NCBI RefSeq assembly: GCF_900091625.1
Contig: NZ_FMIC01000002.1
Span: 5,146,001-5,210,000 of the forward strand
Length of the DNA stretch: 64,000 bases
DNA from: Micromonospora peucetia
GTDB lineage: Bacteria; Actinomycetota; Actinomycetes; Mycobacteriales; Micromonosporaceae
Direction of reading: 5' to 3'
This document shows positions 45,925 through 56,054 of this stretch, in pieces (position 1 is the stretch's first letter; each line of letters begins with the position of its first letter). The notes below the pieces were generated by a model. That model ran no database searches. It saw nothing but the letters and a program-made list of their open reading frames with translations, and was not told the origin of the DNA. A program made the translations under genes and the position numbers.

Positions 45925-46560
45925 ATGGACAACGACCTCGACCAGGCGCTCGGGGCGGTCGGACCCCGGCTGCGCGCGCTGCGCCGACAGCGGGAAACCA
46001 CCCTGGCCGACCTGTCGGCGGCGACCGGCATCTCGGTGAGCACGCTTTCCCGGTTGGAGGCGGGTGTCCGCCGGCCGACCCTCGAACTGCTGCTTCCGCT
46101 GGCCAGGGCACACGGCGTCACGCTCGACGAACTCGTCGACGCCCCATCCACCGGCGACCCGCGCATCCACCTACGGCCGGTCACCCGCCACGGGATGACC
46201 ATGCTGCCCCTGACCCGCCGGCCCGGCGGCATCCAGGCGTACAAGCTGGTGATCCCGGGTGACGCTCGCCGGGCAGAGCCCGATCCGCAGACCCACGAGG
46301 GCTACGAGTGGCTCTACGTCCTCAACGGGCGACTGCGGGTGGTCCTCGGCGACCAGGACCTCGTGCTCACGCCGGGGGAGGCGGCGGAGTTCGACACCCG
46401 CGTGCCGCACTGGTTCGGGTCGGCCGACGCCGAGCCGGTCGAGTTCCTCAGCCTCTTCGGCAGGCAGGGCGAACGCGCCCACCTGCGCGCCCGCCCCAAA
46501 CTCCCACACCTCGGTGATCATGAGGTTGGCGGCACCAGCGGAGATCGACATCGCCGCTAA
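45925..46560 (+). CDS. XRE-family regulator with cupin sensor domain
   Basis: This 211-residue regulator has an N-terminal XRE helix-turn-helix (about 12-68: LRALRRQRETTLADLSAATGISVSTLSRLEAGVRRPTLELL) and a C-terminal cupin (about 95-185: THEGYEWLYVLNGRLRVVLGDQDLVLTPGEAAEFDTRVPHWFG) that should bind a small ligand. The last residues (DHEVGGTSGDRHRR) are encoded by an inverted repeat and are probably not functional. It is divergent from the flavoprotein gene, its likely target, and its own promoter carries the GTGGCAAAC repeats. Confidence 0.92.
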   Translation: MDNDLDQALGAVGPRLRALRRQRETTLADLSAATGISVSTLSRLEAGVRRPTLELLLPLARAHGVTLDELVDAPSTGDPRIHLRPVTRHGMTMLPLTRRPGGIQAYKLVIPGDARRAEPDPQTHEGYEWLYVLNGRLRVVLGDQDLVLTPGEAAEFDTRVPHWFGSADAEPVEFLSLFGRQGERAHLRARPKLPHLGDHEVGGTSGDRHRR

Positions 46561-46571
46561 CCTCATGATCA
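46515..46571. terminator. Long inverted repeat over the XRE stop codon
   Basis: Arms at 46515-46533 (TGATCATGAGGTTGGCGGC) and 46553-46571 are 19 nt with a single G/T mismatch and a 19-nt loop. The TAA stop (46558-46560) lies in the right arm. It probably terminates the regulator transcript and looks like an inserted or dispersed repeat. Confidence 0.7.
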
Positions 46572-46618
46572 ACGCATAGGGGGCCGGGGTGGGGCGGGTG
46601 GGGTGGAAGGATGGGGGG

Positions 46619-47023
46619 ATGTGGGGTGAGGTGGCGGGTGTTGTCGTGTTGCCGAGTGGGGCGAGGGTGCGGGGACGGCGGATCGCGGACGAGGCTTCGC
46701 CCGCCGACTTCGCCCTCCTGCTGGCGCCCGGGCCGGTGCCCGCCTGGCCGCACCGGCGGATCCGGTGGCCCGACTTCTGGATACCGGTCGACCGGGTGGA
46801 CGCGATCGAGGCGCTGACCGAGGCGTTACGCCGCGCCCACGACGGCGAGCGGGTGGAGGTGGCCTGCCGGGGCGGCACCGGGCGTACGGGAACGGCGCTG
46901 GCGGCGCTGGCGATCCTCGACGGGTTGCCGGCCGAGCGGGCGGTGGACTGGGTACGCGCCAACTACCGGCCACGGGCGGTGGAGACGCCCTGGCAGCGTC
47001 GCTGGCTGCGTCGCCTCACCTGA
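46619..47023 (+). CDS. Small dual-specificity-type protein phosphatase
   Basis: This roughly 134-residue protein has the C-x5-R phosphatase loop in VEVACRGGTGRTGTALAALAIL (Cys near residue 82) and an upstream acidic segment WPDFWIPVDRVDA that may hold the general acid. This fits the cyclin-dependent/dual-specificity tyrosine phosphatase superfamily. The final segment VETPWQRRWLRRL is typical of small actinobacterial homologues. ATG at 46619 is used because GGATGGGGGG precedes it; GTG at 46589 would add 10 residues. The substrate is unknown. Confidence 0.8.
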   Translation: MWGEVAGVVVLPSGARVRGRRIADEASPADFALLLAPGPVPAWPHRRIRWPDFWIPVDRVDAIEALTEALRRAHDGERVEVACRGGTGRTGTALAALAILDGLPAERAVDWVRANYRPRAVETPWQRRWLRRLT

Positions 47024-47135
47024 CGTCGCCCACCGCCGCCACCGGCCGCCCGCGTCCGTCCGCCGCCCGCCACCGGCCGTCCGCGCGGCCGCACCCCGGC
47101 AGGGGGTGCGCCCGCGCGGGCTCGGTGACTCGGTG

Positions 47136-47195
47136 ACCCGGACGACCGGCCGCTGTGTTCCCTTGACCTGGACGACCGGCCGCTGTGCTTCCTTG
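47136..47195. repeat. 30-bp tandem duplication
   Basis: 47136-47165 and 47166-47195 are near-identical 30-nt units (both contain GGACGACCGGCCGCTGTG, with four differences), followed by a decayed third copy. They lie just past the UvrA-like gene stop on its 3' side. Confidence 0.75.
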
Positions 47196-47224
47196 AGCCG
47201 GACGGGACCGTCCGGCGGGCGACT

Positions 47225-49498
<2,274 letters not shown>

Positions 49499-49562
49499 GC
49501 GAACCCTTCGCGAGATTGTGGGCGGCGTCCCGCCCGATTGCATCTACGGAGGCCAGGCCGCG

Positions 49563-49580
49563 TTCAATCGTCTCATTGAA
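49563..49580. promoter_or_regulatory. Candidate MerR operator in the divergent promoter
   Basis: TTCAAT (49563-49568) and ATTGAA (49575-49580) form a perfect inverted repeat with a 6-nt spacer between the UvrA-like and MerR genes. A CCACGTGG palindrome lies at 49648-49655. Which one the regulator binds is unknown. Confidence 0.4.
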
Positions 49581-49674
49581 GTGCCCGTGGAGGGTTTCAT
49601 GTCGTTGACCGGCTGCCACTGCCCGAAGCAGGGGGGAAAGTCTCAAACCACGTGGAGAGGGATAGGGTGGCCCG

Positions 49675-50403
49675 GTGGGGGAGACGGGACGGTGGCGGGG
49701 GGCGGAGGTCGCGGCGACGGCCGGCATCTCCGTCCAGCAGGTCCGCAACTACGTCGACCTCGGTGTGCTGCCACCGGTCGAGCGCACCCCCGCCGGCTAC
49801 CGCGTCTTCACCGCCGACCACGTGCGGGCGCTGGCTGTTGTCCGGCGGATGGCCGAGGGACACGGCTGGGCGCGTACCCGGGAGGTCATGGTCGCGGTGC
49901 ACCAGGGCGACCTGGCGGCGGCGCTGGCGGCGCTCGACGCCGGCCACGCCGAGCTGGACCGCGAACGGGCCGACATCCGGCGGGTGCTCGGTGCGTTCGA
50001 GACCGTGGTGACCAGTCCGGCTGCCGTCCTGCCGGCGCCCCGGCGCGGGGTCCGCATCGGTGAGGTCGCCGACCTGGTCGGCGTGCACACCCCGCAGCTA
50101 CGGCTGTGGGAGCAGCGCGGCCTGCTCCGGCCGGTCCGCGAGCGCGGCACCGGCTACCGGGTGTACGACGCGGCCGAGCTGCGTGCCGCGCAGGTCGTCG
50201 CGCTGCTGCGCCGGGGAGCGTACCCGTTCGACATCATCGCGGCCGTGCTCGACGAGATGCGCACCACCGGCAGCGCCCAGCGGGTCCACGCGGAGCTGGC
50301 CAAGCGGGAGCAGGAGCTGCACCGGCGCAGCCTGCGGCGGCTGCGCGCCTCGGCGGCGCTGCACGACTACCTGCGGCACCGCGACCCGACCCTGCCGGGT
50401 TGA
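49675..50403 (+). CDS. Tandem MerR-type transcriptional regulator (TioE-like)
   Basis: This 242-residue protein carries two MerR helix-turn-helix domains. The first (about 7-75) reads GAEVAATAGISVQQVRNYVDLGVLPPVERTPAGYRVF; the second (about 122-190) reads IGEVADLVGVHTPQLRLWEQRGLLRPVRERGTGYRVY. A C-terminal coiled helix with KREQELHRRSLRRL follows. This duplicated layout resembles TioE-family regulators of actinomycete antibiotic clusters. The divergent UvrA-like gene is the likely target, analogous to the TioU resistance protein. GTG at 49675 is the first start before the fold. Confidence 0.88.
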   Translation: MGETGRWRGAEVAATAGISVQQVRNYVDLGVLPPVERTPAGYRVFTADHVRALAVVRRMAEGHGWARTREVMVAVHQGDLAAALAALDAGHAELDRERADIRRVLGAFETVVTSPAAVLPAPRRGVRIGEVADLVGVHTPQLRLWEQRGLLRPVRERGTGYRVYDAAELRAAQVVALLRRGAYPFDIIAAVLDEMRTTGSAQRVHAELAKREQELHRRSLRRLRASAALHDYLRHRDPTLPG

Positions 50404-50404
50404 C

Positions 50405-51139
50405 TCAGCGCAGCACCAGCAGGTCGAGGTGGTCCACGACGGGGCCGGTCGCCGCGCCGGCCGCGGCCCGGAGCCGGGCCAGGCCGTCGGCGTACTCCTC
50501 GTCGGTGATCAACTGGAGCGGGGTGTGGGCCCGGCGGTCGAGGCGCTCGGCGAACTCGGCCAGCGACGCCGCCGTGGTCTGCGCGACCGGCTCGACGGTG
50601 CTGACGGTGAACCCGGCCGTGGCGAACACCGCGCGCACCCGGGCCAGGTCCGGGTAGGTCTCCAGGACCCGCACCGCCTCCGGGAACCAACGGAACAGGG
50701 CGATCCGCTGGTGCCGCCCGGGGAACGGCGAGCGGATCAGCACCGGCGCGCCCGGCCGGAGCACCCGGCGCAGCTCGCGCGCCGCCGCGTCGAGGTCACC
50801 GAGGTGGTGGACCATCGTGGACAGCCACGCGGCGTCCGCCATGGAGTCGCGCAGCGGCAGCGCGACGGCGTCGCCGCCGAGCAGTGGTCGGTGGGTGGCA
50901 CGGGAACGCATCGCTTCTGCGGGCTCCACCCCCACCACCCGGGCGCCGAACCAGTCGGTGAAGGCGGCAGCCCAGGCGCCGGTGCCGGCTCCGACGTCGA
51001 GCAGGGTGGTGCCGGTACGCGGCCGCAGGTGCTGCTGCACCGCGTGCCGCCAGCGGTCCAGGCCGCTGCGCGGCAGCTCCCGGGTCGCGGCGAAGGCCGC
51101 CGAGTCGGTGTCGTCATAGGAGATCAGAGCCACGGCCAT
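50405..51139 (-). CDS. SAM-dependent class I methyltransferase
   Basis: This 244-residue enzyme has the SAM-binding motif LLDVGAGTGAWAAAFTDWFGARVVGVEPAEAM (about 45-77), then GGDAVALPLRDSMADAAWLSTMVHHL and LRRVLRPGAPVLIRSPFPG, typical of Methyltransf_11. The substrate is unknown. ATG at 51139 follows GCGAGGTG. It is convergent with the MerR gene (one nucleotide between the stops) and may belong to the same resistance-like neighbourhood. Confidence 0.9.
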   Translation of the reverse strand: MAVALISYDDTDSAAFAATRELPRSGLDRWRHAVQQHLRPRTGTTLLDVGAGTGAWAAAFTDWFGARVVGVEPAEAMRSRATHRPLLGGDAVALPLRDSMADAAWLSTMVHHLGDLDAAARELRRVLRPGAPVLIRSPFPGRHQRIALFRWFPEAVRVLETYPDLARVRAVFATAGFTVSTVEPVAQTTAASLAEFAERLDRRAHTPLQLITDEEYADGLARLRAAAGAATGPVVDHLDLLVLR

Positions 51140-51256
51140 CACCTCGCCACCGTCGCCGGGGGGTCCGGGCGATCGTTCCCCGGTTTTAGCCGGTGGGGAT
51201 GCCGGACGCAACGGCTTGTGAGCCAACCGACGCGGCGTGTTCGGCATGACCCGAGG

Positions 51257-51853
51257 TCAGCAGGATGCCGGCTCGGCGACCCGCCCGTCCCGGGCGGCGG
51301 GCTCCGGCTGCGCCGGGGCGAAGAAGGCATCGGCGGCGCGTAACGCGACCGTGTCGTGGAGCACCTCGCCGGGCCGGTTGGCGTGGCCGAGCAACACGCC
51401 ACCCCACCGCATGTCGAGGTAGTCGGCGCTCAACCGCAGCGTGGCCACCAGCGGATCCGCCTGAGCCTCGTCCTCGTTGCTGAGGACGCTGATCGCCCAC
51501 ATCCGGCGGCCACGCATGCGTTGCCGGAAGTCGACGCCGGGCGTCCGCAGCCAGCCGGACCAGTGGTCGAGGTAGAGCTTGGTGGCGGCGCTGACGCTGT
51601 ACCAGTAGAGCGGGGAGGCGATCACCAGGTCGGTCGCGGCGAGCGTCTCCGCCAGCAGCAGCCCCTCGTTGCCGGTCGGCTGCGGGTGGCGCTGCTCGTC
51701 GTGCCGGATGTCCCGGAAGGGCGTCAGGGGGTGGTCGGCCAGGTGGAGCCAGCGCTGCTCAACACCGGCCGGCAACGAGGCCGCCGCGCGCCGGGCCAGG
51801 AGCTCGGTGTTGCCGCCGGAGCGTGAGCTGCCGAGGAGGAAGAGGAAGCGCAT
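51257..51853 (-). CDS. NAD(P)H-dependent FMN reductase / flavodoxin-like protein
   Basis: This 198-residue flavoprotein starts MRFLFLLGSSRSGGNTELLAR, the FMN phosphate loop, and continues ADHPLTPFRDIRHDE and LVIASPLYWYSVSAATKLYLDHWSGWLR, characteristic of the WrbA/ArsH-like FMN_red family. It probably reduces a quinone or nitro compound. It is upstream of the methyltransferase gene on the same strand with a 117-nt gap. Confidence 0.9.
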   Translation of the reverse strand: MRFLFLLGSSRSGGNTELLARRAAASLPAGVEQRWLHLADHPLTPFRDIRHDEQRHPQPTGNEGLLLAETLAATDLVIASPLYWYSVSAATKLYLDHWSGWLRTPGVDFRQRMRGRRMWAISVLSNEDEAQADPLVATLRLSADYLDMRWGGVLLGHANRPGEVLHDTVALRAADAFFAPAQPEPAARDGRVAEPASC

Positions 51854-51977
51854 GACGACACCGTCCAGGTCCGACTGATCGAGGGGTATCCACGAAGGTA
51901 TCCGAGTGGATGCCGCTGCCGGCGTCGCGCCAGCCCACCCCGGCGGCAGTGGGTCGGCGGCCAGGTCGACCGACGGG

Positions 51978-52778
51978 TCAGAGCACCACCGCTGCGAGCA
52001 CCAGCAGGGCGCACGCCGTCTCGACCAGCCCCACCCGCTTCGGCGTGACCCGGCGCCCGGCGAGCAGGGCCGCCCGGGCCAGCAGCACCGTGAAGAGCAC
52101 GGCGACCGGCACCGACGCCCAGAGCACGGCGGCGACCGCGGCGACGGCGTGGTAGGTCCACGACACCCACCGGTACCGGACGCTGTCCCGCTCCCGGATC
52201 ATCGTCTTGACGTGGAGAATGGTGCCGACCAGGTAGCCCAGCACCACGACCGTCACCCCGGCCACGCTGGTCCACGGCACCTCGGCGACCGTGGCTACGA
52301 CGAGACCGAGCAGCCCGCACTGCGCCACGAAGGCGAGGTCGTTGACGAACGACCGGTCCCGGCGCCAGCGCGCGTAGCCGACGTTCACGGCGGCGAGGGC
52401 CGCGTAGAGCGGGGCGTAGGCGAGCGTCGCGGGTCGGGCCACCAGCACCGGGGTGGCGAGCGCGACCGTGGCGAGGCCGTACCCGACGAGCTGCGGTCGT
52501 ACCCGGCGGAGCCGGCCGGTCTTGACCGCCTGCAACCCGAAGTACGACAGCGGGTACCCGGCGAGCGCGGCCCCGAGCAGGAGCAGGTGCAGCGGGTGCG
52601 CGCCGGTGACGGTCAGCGCCGCCAGGACGGGCAGCAGCAGCATCGCCCACGCGCCGTGCTGTGGCGGCACCCAGCCCGACGACCGGGGTCGGCCGGGCGG
52701 GTGACCGGGGCCGCCCGCCGTGGGCCGCCCGGCCGGTCCGGCGTACGGGCGGCGACGGTTGGCCGGGACGGTGGTCAC
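51978..52778 (-). CDS. YwiC-like membrane protein
   Basis: This 266-residue protein has about eight hydrophobic helices after a Pro/Arg-rich N-terminus and begins the conserved core with WVPPQHGAWAMLLLPVLAAL, the YwiC signature. YPLSYFGLQAVKTGR and RDRSFVNDLAFVAQCGLLG are further conserved blocks. The function is unknown. GTG at 52778 overlaps the stop of the upstream cupin gene by 3 nt, so the two are coupled. Confidence 0.88.
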   Translation of the reverse strand: MTTVPANRRRPYAGPAGRPTAGGPGHPPGRPRSSGWVPPQHGAWAMLLLPVLAALTVTGAHPLHLLLLGAALAGYPLSYFGLQAVKTGRLRRVRPQLVGYGLATVALATPVLVARPATLAYAPLYAALAAVNVGYARWRRDRSFVNDLAFVAQCGLLGLVVATVAEVPWTSVAGVTVVVLGYLVGTILHVKTMIRERDSVRYRWVSWTYHAVAAVAAVLWASVPVAVLFTVLLARAALLAGRRVTPKRVGLVETACALLVLAAVVL

Positions 52779-53107
52779 GGCCGAGGTGTCACGGTGAGCA
52801 GGATGGCGGCGTCCGTGACGGCGTGCAGCGCGTGCCGCAGCGGCGGGATGACCACCAGGTCGCCGGCGTCGCCCTCCCAGGACTCGTCTCCGGCCACCAG
52901 ACGCACCTGCCCCACGAGCACCTGTAGCGTCGCCTCGCCCGGGCTGTCGTGCTCGTCGAGGGACCGCCCACCCCGGAGGGCGAGCAGGGTCTGCCGCAGC
53001 CGACGGTCCCGGCCCGCGTGCAGGGAACGGGCGCTGCGTCCGCTGTCGGCCTTCCGCGCGGCGGCGAGCTGCTCGTCGGCGAGGCGGGTCAGCGAGAGGG
53101 CTTCCAT
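52775..53107 (-). CDS. Small cupin protein
   Basis: This 110-residue protein has a short helical N-terminus (LSLTRLADEQLAAARKADSGRSA) and a single cupin barrel: SLDEHDSPGEATLQVLVGQVRLVAGDESWEGDAGDLVVIPPLRHALHAVTDAAILLTV. Histidines in DEHDSPGEAT and PPLRHALHA could bind a metal. Homologues often act as small stress or redox modulators. ATG at 53107 follows GAAGGGACG. It precedes and overlaps the YwiC-like gene. Confidence 0.88.
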   Translation of the reverse strand: MEALSLTRLADEQLAAARKADSGRSARSLHAGRDRRLRQTLLALRGGRSLDEHDSPGEATLQVLVGQVRLVAGDESWEGDAGDLVVIPPLRHALHAVTDAAILLTVTPRP

Positions 53108-53385
53108 GGTCGTCCCTTCGGGTCGGTCTTCTGCGGCGCGAGAGACGGGTCGTCGGCACGGCGTCACTTGTCGCGCAAACCGGAAGATCGTCTACCGCTT
53201 TCAGTTCCCAGCTTCCGTCCCCGGTATGCCGGGCGGCAGGGCCGATGGTCCCGGAATCGGGGTGGCGCACGCCGCCGCACGCCGCCGCGCGGGGTCCGGC
53301 AGGTCCCCGCGCTGCCGCAGGCGGTCCGGGTGGCCCCCGTATCCCGGGCATGGGGAACCCGGCCCCTACCCCGAACCCCGCCGAC

Positions 53386-53398
53386 TAGGGTGCGGGGC
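53386..53398 (+). promoter_or_regulatory. Candidate leaderless -10 box before the carboxypeptidase gene
   Basis: TAGGGT (53386-53391) is followed after 7 nt by the ATG at 53399, with no ribosome binding site, indicating a leaderless transcript. Confidence 0.5.
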
Positions 53399-54775
53399 AT
53401 GAAGGTTCGGCTGCTGGCGGCCGTGGCGACCGCCGTCCTCCTCGGCGCCGGCGCGCCCGTCCCCGCGGCGGCCGGTCCGACCGGTCCCGCCGTCTCCGTC
53501 GCGTCCAGGCCGGCCGTCTCCGTCGCGCCCGGGCCGGCCGTCTCCGGGGCACCCGGGCCGGCCGTCTCCGTCGCGCCGGGACCGGCCGTCTCCGGGACAC
53601 CCGGGCCGGCGGGTGTGACGCCCGCGTCCGGCGTCGTCCCGCCCGCGCCCTGCCCGAAGGCGCCCGCGCCCCGGATGTCCCGGCCGCCCCGCCCGTCGCC
53701 GCCGCCGGCCGAGCCGCAGGAGCGGGCCGTCGGCGGCCCGGCGCTGGACACCGCCGGTTTGGTCGTCCCGGCGGGGGCCGCGCGCCCGCCGGCCGTCACC
53801 GCGATCTCGTGGCTGGTCGCCGACCTGGACACCGGTCAGGTGCTGGGCGGCTGCGGCCCGCACGAGTACGGCACCCCGGCAAGCGTGCAGAAGCTGCTGC
53901 TGGCGGCCACCATGCTGCCCCGACTCGACCCGCAACAGGTCGTTACCGTCACCGACGGGGACATGGACATCGAACCGGGCTCCTCGGCCGTCGGGCTGGT
54001 CGCCGGCGGTCGCTACCGGATCGAGACCGTCTGGCTCGGGCTGCTGCTCCAGTCGGGCAACGAGGCGGCCAACGTACTGGCCCGCCTCGGCGGCGGGCCG
54101 GACGGAATGGCCGGCGGCGTGCGGGCGATGAACGAGGAGGCGCACCGTCTCGGCGCCCTGCAGACCCACGCGGTCACCCCGTCCGGCCTCGACGGAAAGG
54201 GCCAGTTCACCAGCGCGTACGACCTGGCGCTGATCGCCCGGGCCTGCTTCGCCGACCCGACGTTCCGCCGGTACGCGTTGACCGAGGCACACCGTATCCC
54301 CGCCCAGCCGGCGCAGCGGACCAAGGGTTTCGAGATCCAGAACGAGAACCAGCTCATCTACCGCTACCCGGGTGCGCTCGGCGGCAAGACCGGCTTCACC
54401 GACCTGGCCCGACACACCTACGTCGGGGCGGCGCAGCGGAACGGACGGCGGCTGGTGGTCACGCTGCTCGGCGCCGAGCCGCAGCCCGCGCGGGGCTGGG
54501 AGCAGGGCGCCGCCCTGCTCGACTGGGGCTTCTCGCTGCCCCGTGGGGCTGCCGTCGGCCGGCTGGTCGAGCCGGGGGAGTTGACCGCGTCGGCAGCCGC
54601 CACGCCGTCCGTGCTCGCCGCCACCGGCGAACCGCGTCCGGCCGCGGCCAGCGGCCCGCTCGAGGACGGGCTGGTCGCGCGGTGGCCGGTGGCCGCGGTC
54701 GTGGCGGCGGTGATCGGGTTGCTGGGGGCGGCGCTGCTCTGGCGGCGCCGGGCGGGACGGCGTCGGCCCTCCTGA
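53399..54775 (+). CDS. D-alanyl-D-alanine carboxypeptidase (PBP5/DacC family)
   Basis: This 458-residue exported serine peptidase trims the terminal D-Ala of peptidoglycan stem peptides. It has a signal peptide (MKVRLLAAVATAVLLGAGAP...), five 8-residue GPAVSVAP-type repeats (29-68), and a Pro-rich linker. The penicillin-binding domain has the three active-site motifs SVQK (near 163), SGN in LLLQSGNEAANVL, and KTG in ALGGKTGFTDLA. A C-terminal transmembrane helix (VAAVVAAVIGLLGAALLW) and an Arg-rich tail anchor it. ATG at 53399 was chosen for the -10 box just upstream. Confidence 0.93.
   Translation: MKVRLLAAVATAVLLGAGAPVPAAAGPTGPAVSVASRPAVSVAPGPAVSGAPGPAVSVAPGPAVSGTPGPAGVTPASGVVPPAPCPKAPAPRMSRPPRPSPPPAEPQERAVGGPALDTAGLVVPAGAARPPAVTAISWLVADLDTGQVLGGCGPHEYGTPASVQKLLLAATMLPRLDPQQVVTVTDGDMDIEPGSSAVGLVAGGRYRIETVWLGLLLQSGNEAANVLARLGGGPDGMAGGVRAMNEEAHRLGALQTHAVTPSGLDGKGQFTSAYDLALIARACFADPTFRRYALTEAHRIPAQPAQRTKGFEIQNENQLIYRYPGALGGKTGFTDLARHTYVGAAQRNGRRLVVTLLGAEPQPARGWEQGAALLDWGFSLPRGAAVGRLVEPGELTASAAATPSVLAATGEPRPAAASGPLEDGLVARWPVAAVVAAVIGLLGAALLWRRRAGRRRPS
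53483..53602 (+). repeat. 24-nt coding repeats in the carboxypeptidase gene
   Basis: Five in-frame units of 24 nt encode variants of GPAVSVAP (V/G and A/T substitutions). They form a Pro/Ala/Val wall-spanning spacer and are of a type prone to copy-number change. Confidence 0.75.
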
Positions 54776-54831
54776 CCGGGCGTGCGGGAGCGACCGGCCC
54801 GTGGCCCGCAGGCACGACGCTGAAGCTGAAC

Positions 54832-54856
54832 GGGTGAGGAAGGACCTTTCTTACCC
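54832..54856 (+). terminator. Hairpin after the carboxypeptidase gene
   Basis: GGGTGAGGAAGG and CCTTTCTTACCC pair fully as RNA on the plus strand if G-U pairs are allowed, with a T-rich right arm. The core resembles the terminator at 4620-4660. Confidence 0.65.
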
Positions 54857-54942
54857 GCCGGCGGCGGGAGCGGATCGACAATCGGTGATGGGGTCCATAG
54901 ACTCCGGTCTTTCTGGTGTCACGACTCCCGGGAGGATCCCCC

Positions 54943-55764
54943 GTGTCGAGCGAACCCCCACCGCACCCCGTCCCGCCGTCGATCGCGGCCCGCCGTCGAC
55001 CGGCCCGTACGCTGAGCCGCCTCGCCGGAGTGGCCCTGGTGGCGGGCGCGCTGATCACCGGCGGTGGCGCCGCCGCGGTCGCCGCGCCTGGCGGGTCCCC
55101 GGCCGACGCCGCTGCCGATCCCCGGGTCACGCCGGGCCCGTGTGCCTACACGGAGACGCCCGAGGACCCGGCAGCCCGGCCGGTCCCGCTGCCGCCCGAC
55201 CCGAGACGCACCCCGGACCGGGGCACCGTGCGAATCACGTTGCGGACCAACCAGGGGCCGATCGGGTTGTCCCTCGACCGGGAGGCGGCTCCCTGCACCG
55301 TGCAGAGTTTCCTGCACCTGGTGCGCCACCGCTTCTACGACCGGACCTCCTGCCACCGGCTCACCGCGTACCCGACGCTGCGGGTGCTCCAGTGCGGTGA
55401 CCCGTCCGGCACCGGCTCCGGTGGCCCCGGCTACCGCTACGCCGACGAACTGCCCACCGACCTGCCGCCGGCGCCGACCGACCCGACCGGGGTGCGCCGG
55501 CTCTACGCCCGGGGCACCCTGGCCATGGCCAACGCGGGCCCCGACACCAACGGCAGCCAGTTCTTCCTGGTCCAGTCGGACTCGGCGCTGCGCCCCAACT
55601 ACACGGTCTTCGGCTCGATCGACGCCGCCGGCCTGGCCACCCTCGACCGGATCGCCGCTGGCGGCATCGCCCCCACCGTCGAGGATCCCGCGCCGGTCGA
55701 CGGCGCGCCGGCCCTGCCGGTGGACATCAGGCGCGCGGAACGGCACCGCCACCATCACCGCTGA
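54943..55764 (+). CDS. Secreted cyclophilin-type peptidyl-prolyl isomerase
   Basis: This 273-residue protein has a signal-like helix (TLSRLAGVALVAGALITGGGAAAVAAP) and a cyclophilin domain (about 90-265: GTVRITLRTNQGPIGLSLDREAAPCTVQSFLHLVRHRFYDRTSCHRL, GTLAMANAGPDTNGSQFFL, LRPNYTVFGSI). It speeds proline isomerisation in exported proteins. GTG at 54943 follows GGGAGGATCCCCC. The tail is His-rich (ERHRHHHR), which may bind metal. It is a single gene. Confidence 0.92.
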   Translation: MSSEPPPHPVPPSIAARRRPARTLSRLAGVALVAGALITGGGAAAVAAPGGSPADAAADPRVTPGPCAYTETPEDPAARPVPLPPDPRRTPDRGTVRITLRTNQGPIGLSLDREAAPCTVQSFLHLVRHRFYDRTSCHRLTAYPTLRVLQCGDPSGTGSGGPGYRYADELPTDLPPAPTDPTGVRRLYARGTLAMANAGPDTNGSQFFLVQSDSALRPNYTVFGSIDAAGLATLDRIAAGGIAPTVEDPAPVDGAPALPVDIRRAERHRHHHR

Positions 55765-55799
55765 GCCAGCGGCGGCCTCCCTCCCTCCCCCTCCCGCCG

Positions 55800-55868
55800 C
55801 GATCTTGCACTTTGTGTCCGCGATCTGCGGTATATGACGCTTTTGTGGGGGCGGAAACTGCAAGATCG
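55800..55868. repeat. Palindromic intergenic element
   Basis: CGATCTTGCA (55800-55809) and TGCAAGATCG (55859-55868) form a perfect 10-bp stem whose inner flanks (GTCCGC / GCGGAAAC) extend the pairing imperfectly. It resembles short dispersed palindromes common in Micromonosporaceae intergenic DNA. Confidence 0.6.
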
Positions 55869-55870
55869 GC

Positions 55871-55898
55871 GGGGGCGGGGGCGGGGGCGGGGCGGGGC
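55871..55898 (+). repeat. G-rich tract with G-quadruplex potential
   Basis: Five runs of four or five G are separated by single C residues. This meets the G-quadruplex pattern (four or more runs of at least three G with short loops) on the plus strand, directly behind the palindromic element. Confidence 0.7.
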
Positions 55899-56054
55899 AT
55901 CGTCCGTCCGTCCGCCGGGCGTTGGCCCGGTCGTTCCGCCGTCCGTCGGGTCGGCCCGGTTGCCCGGGCGGCCCAACGGACGGCGGGGGCCCACATCATG
56001 CCCGGCCGGAACTTTCGGAACGCTACCGGGAGCGTCGACGCCGGGCTGCGGCCG

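Noticed and set aside
47136..47195. Tandem repeats as a possible CRISPR array
   Set aside because: Units are directly adjacent with no spacers and no cas genes are present; the same applies to 25892-25985 and 40994-41075.
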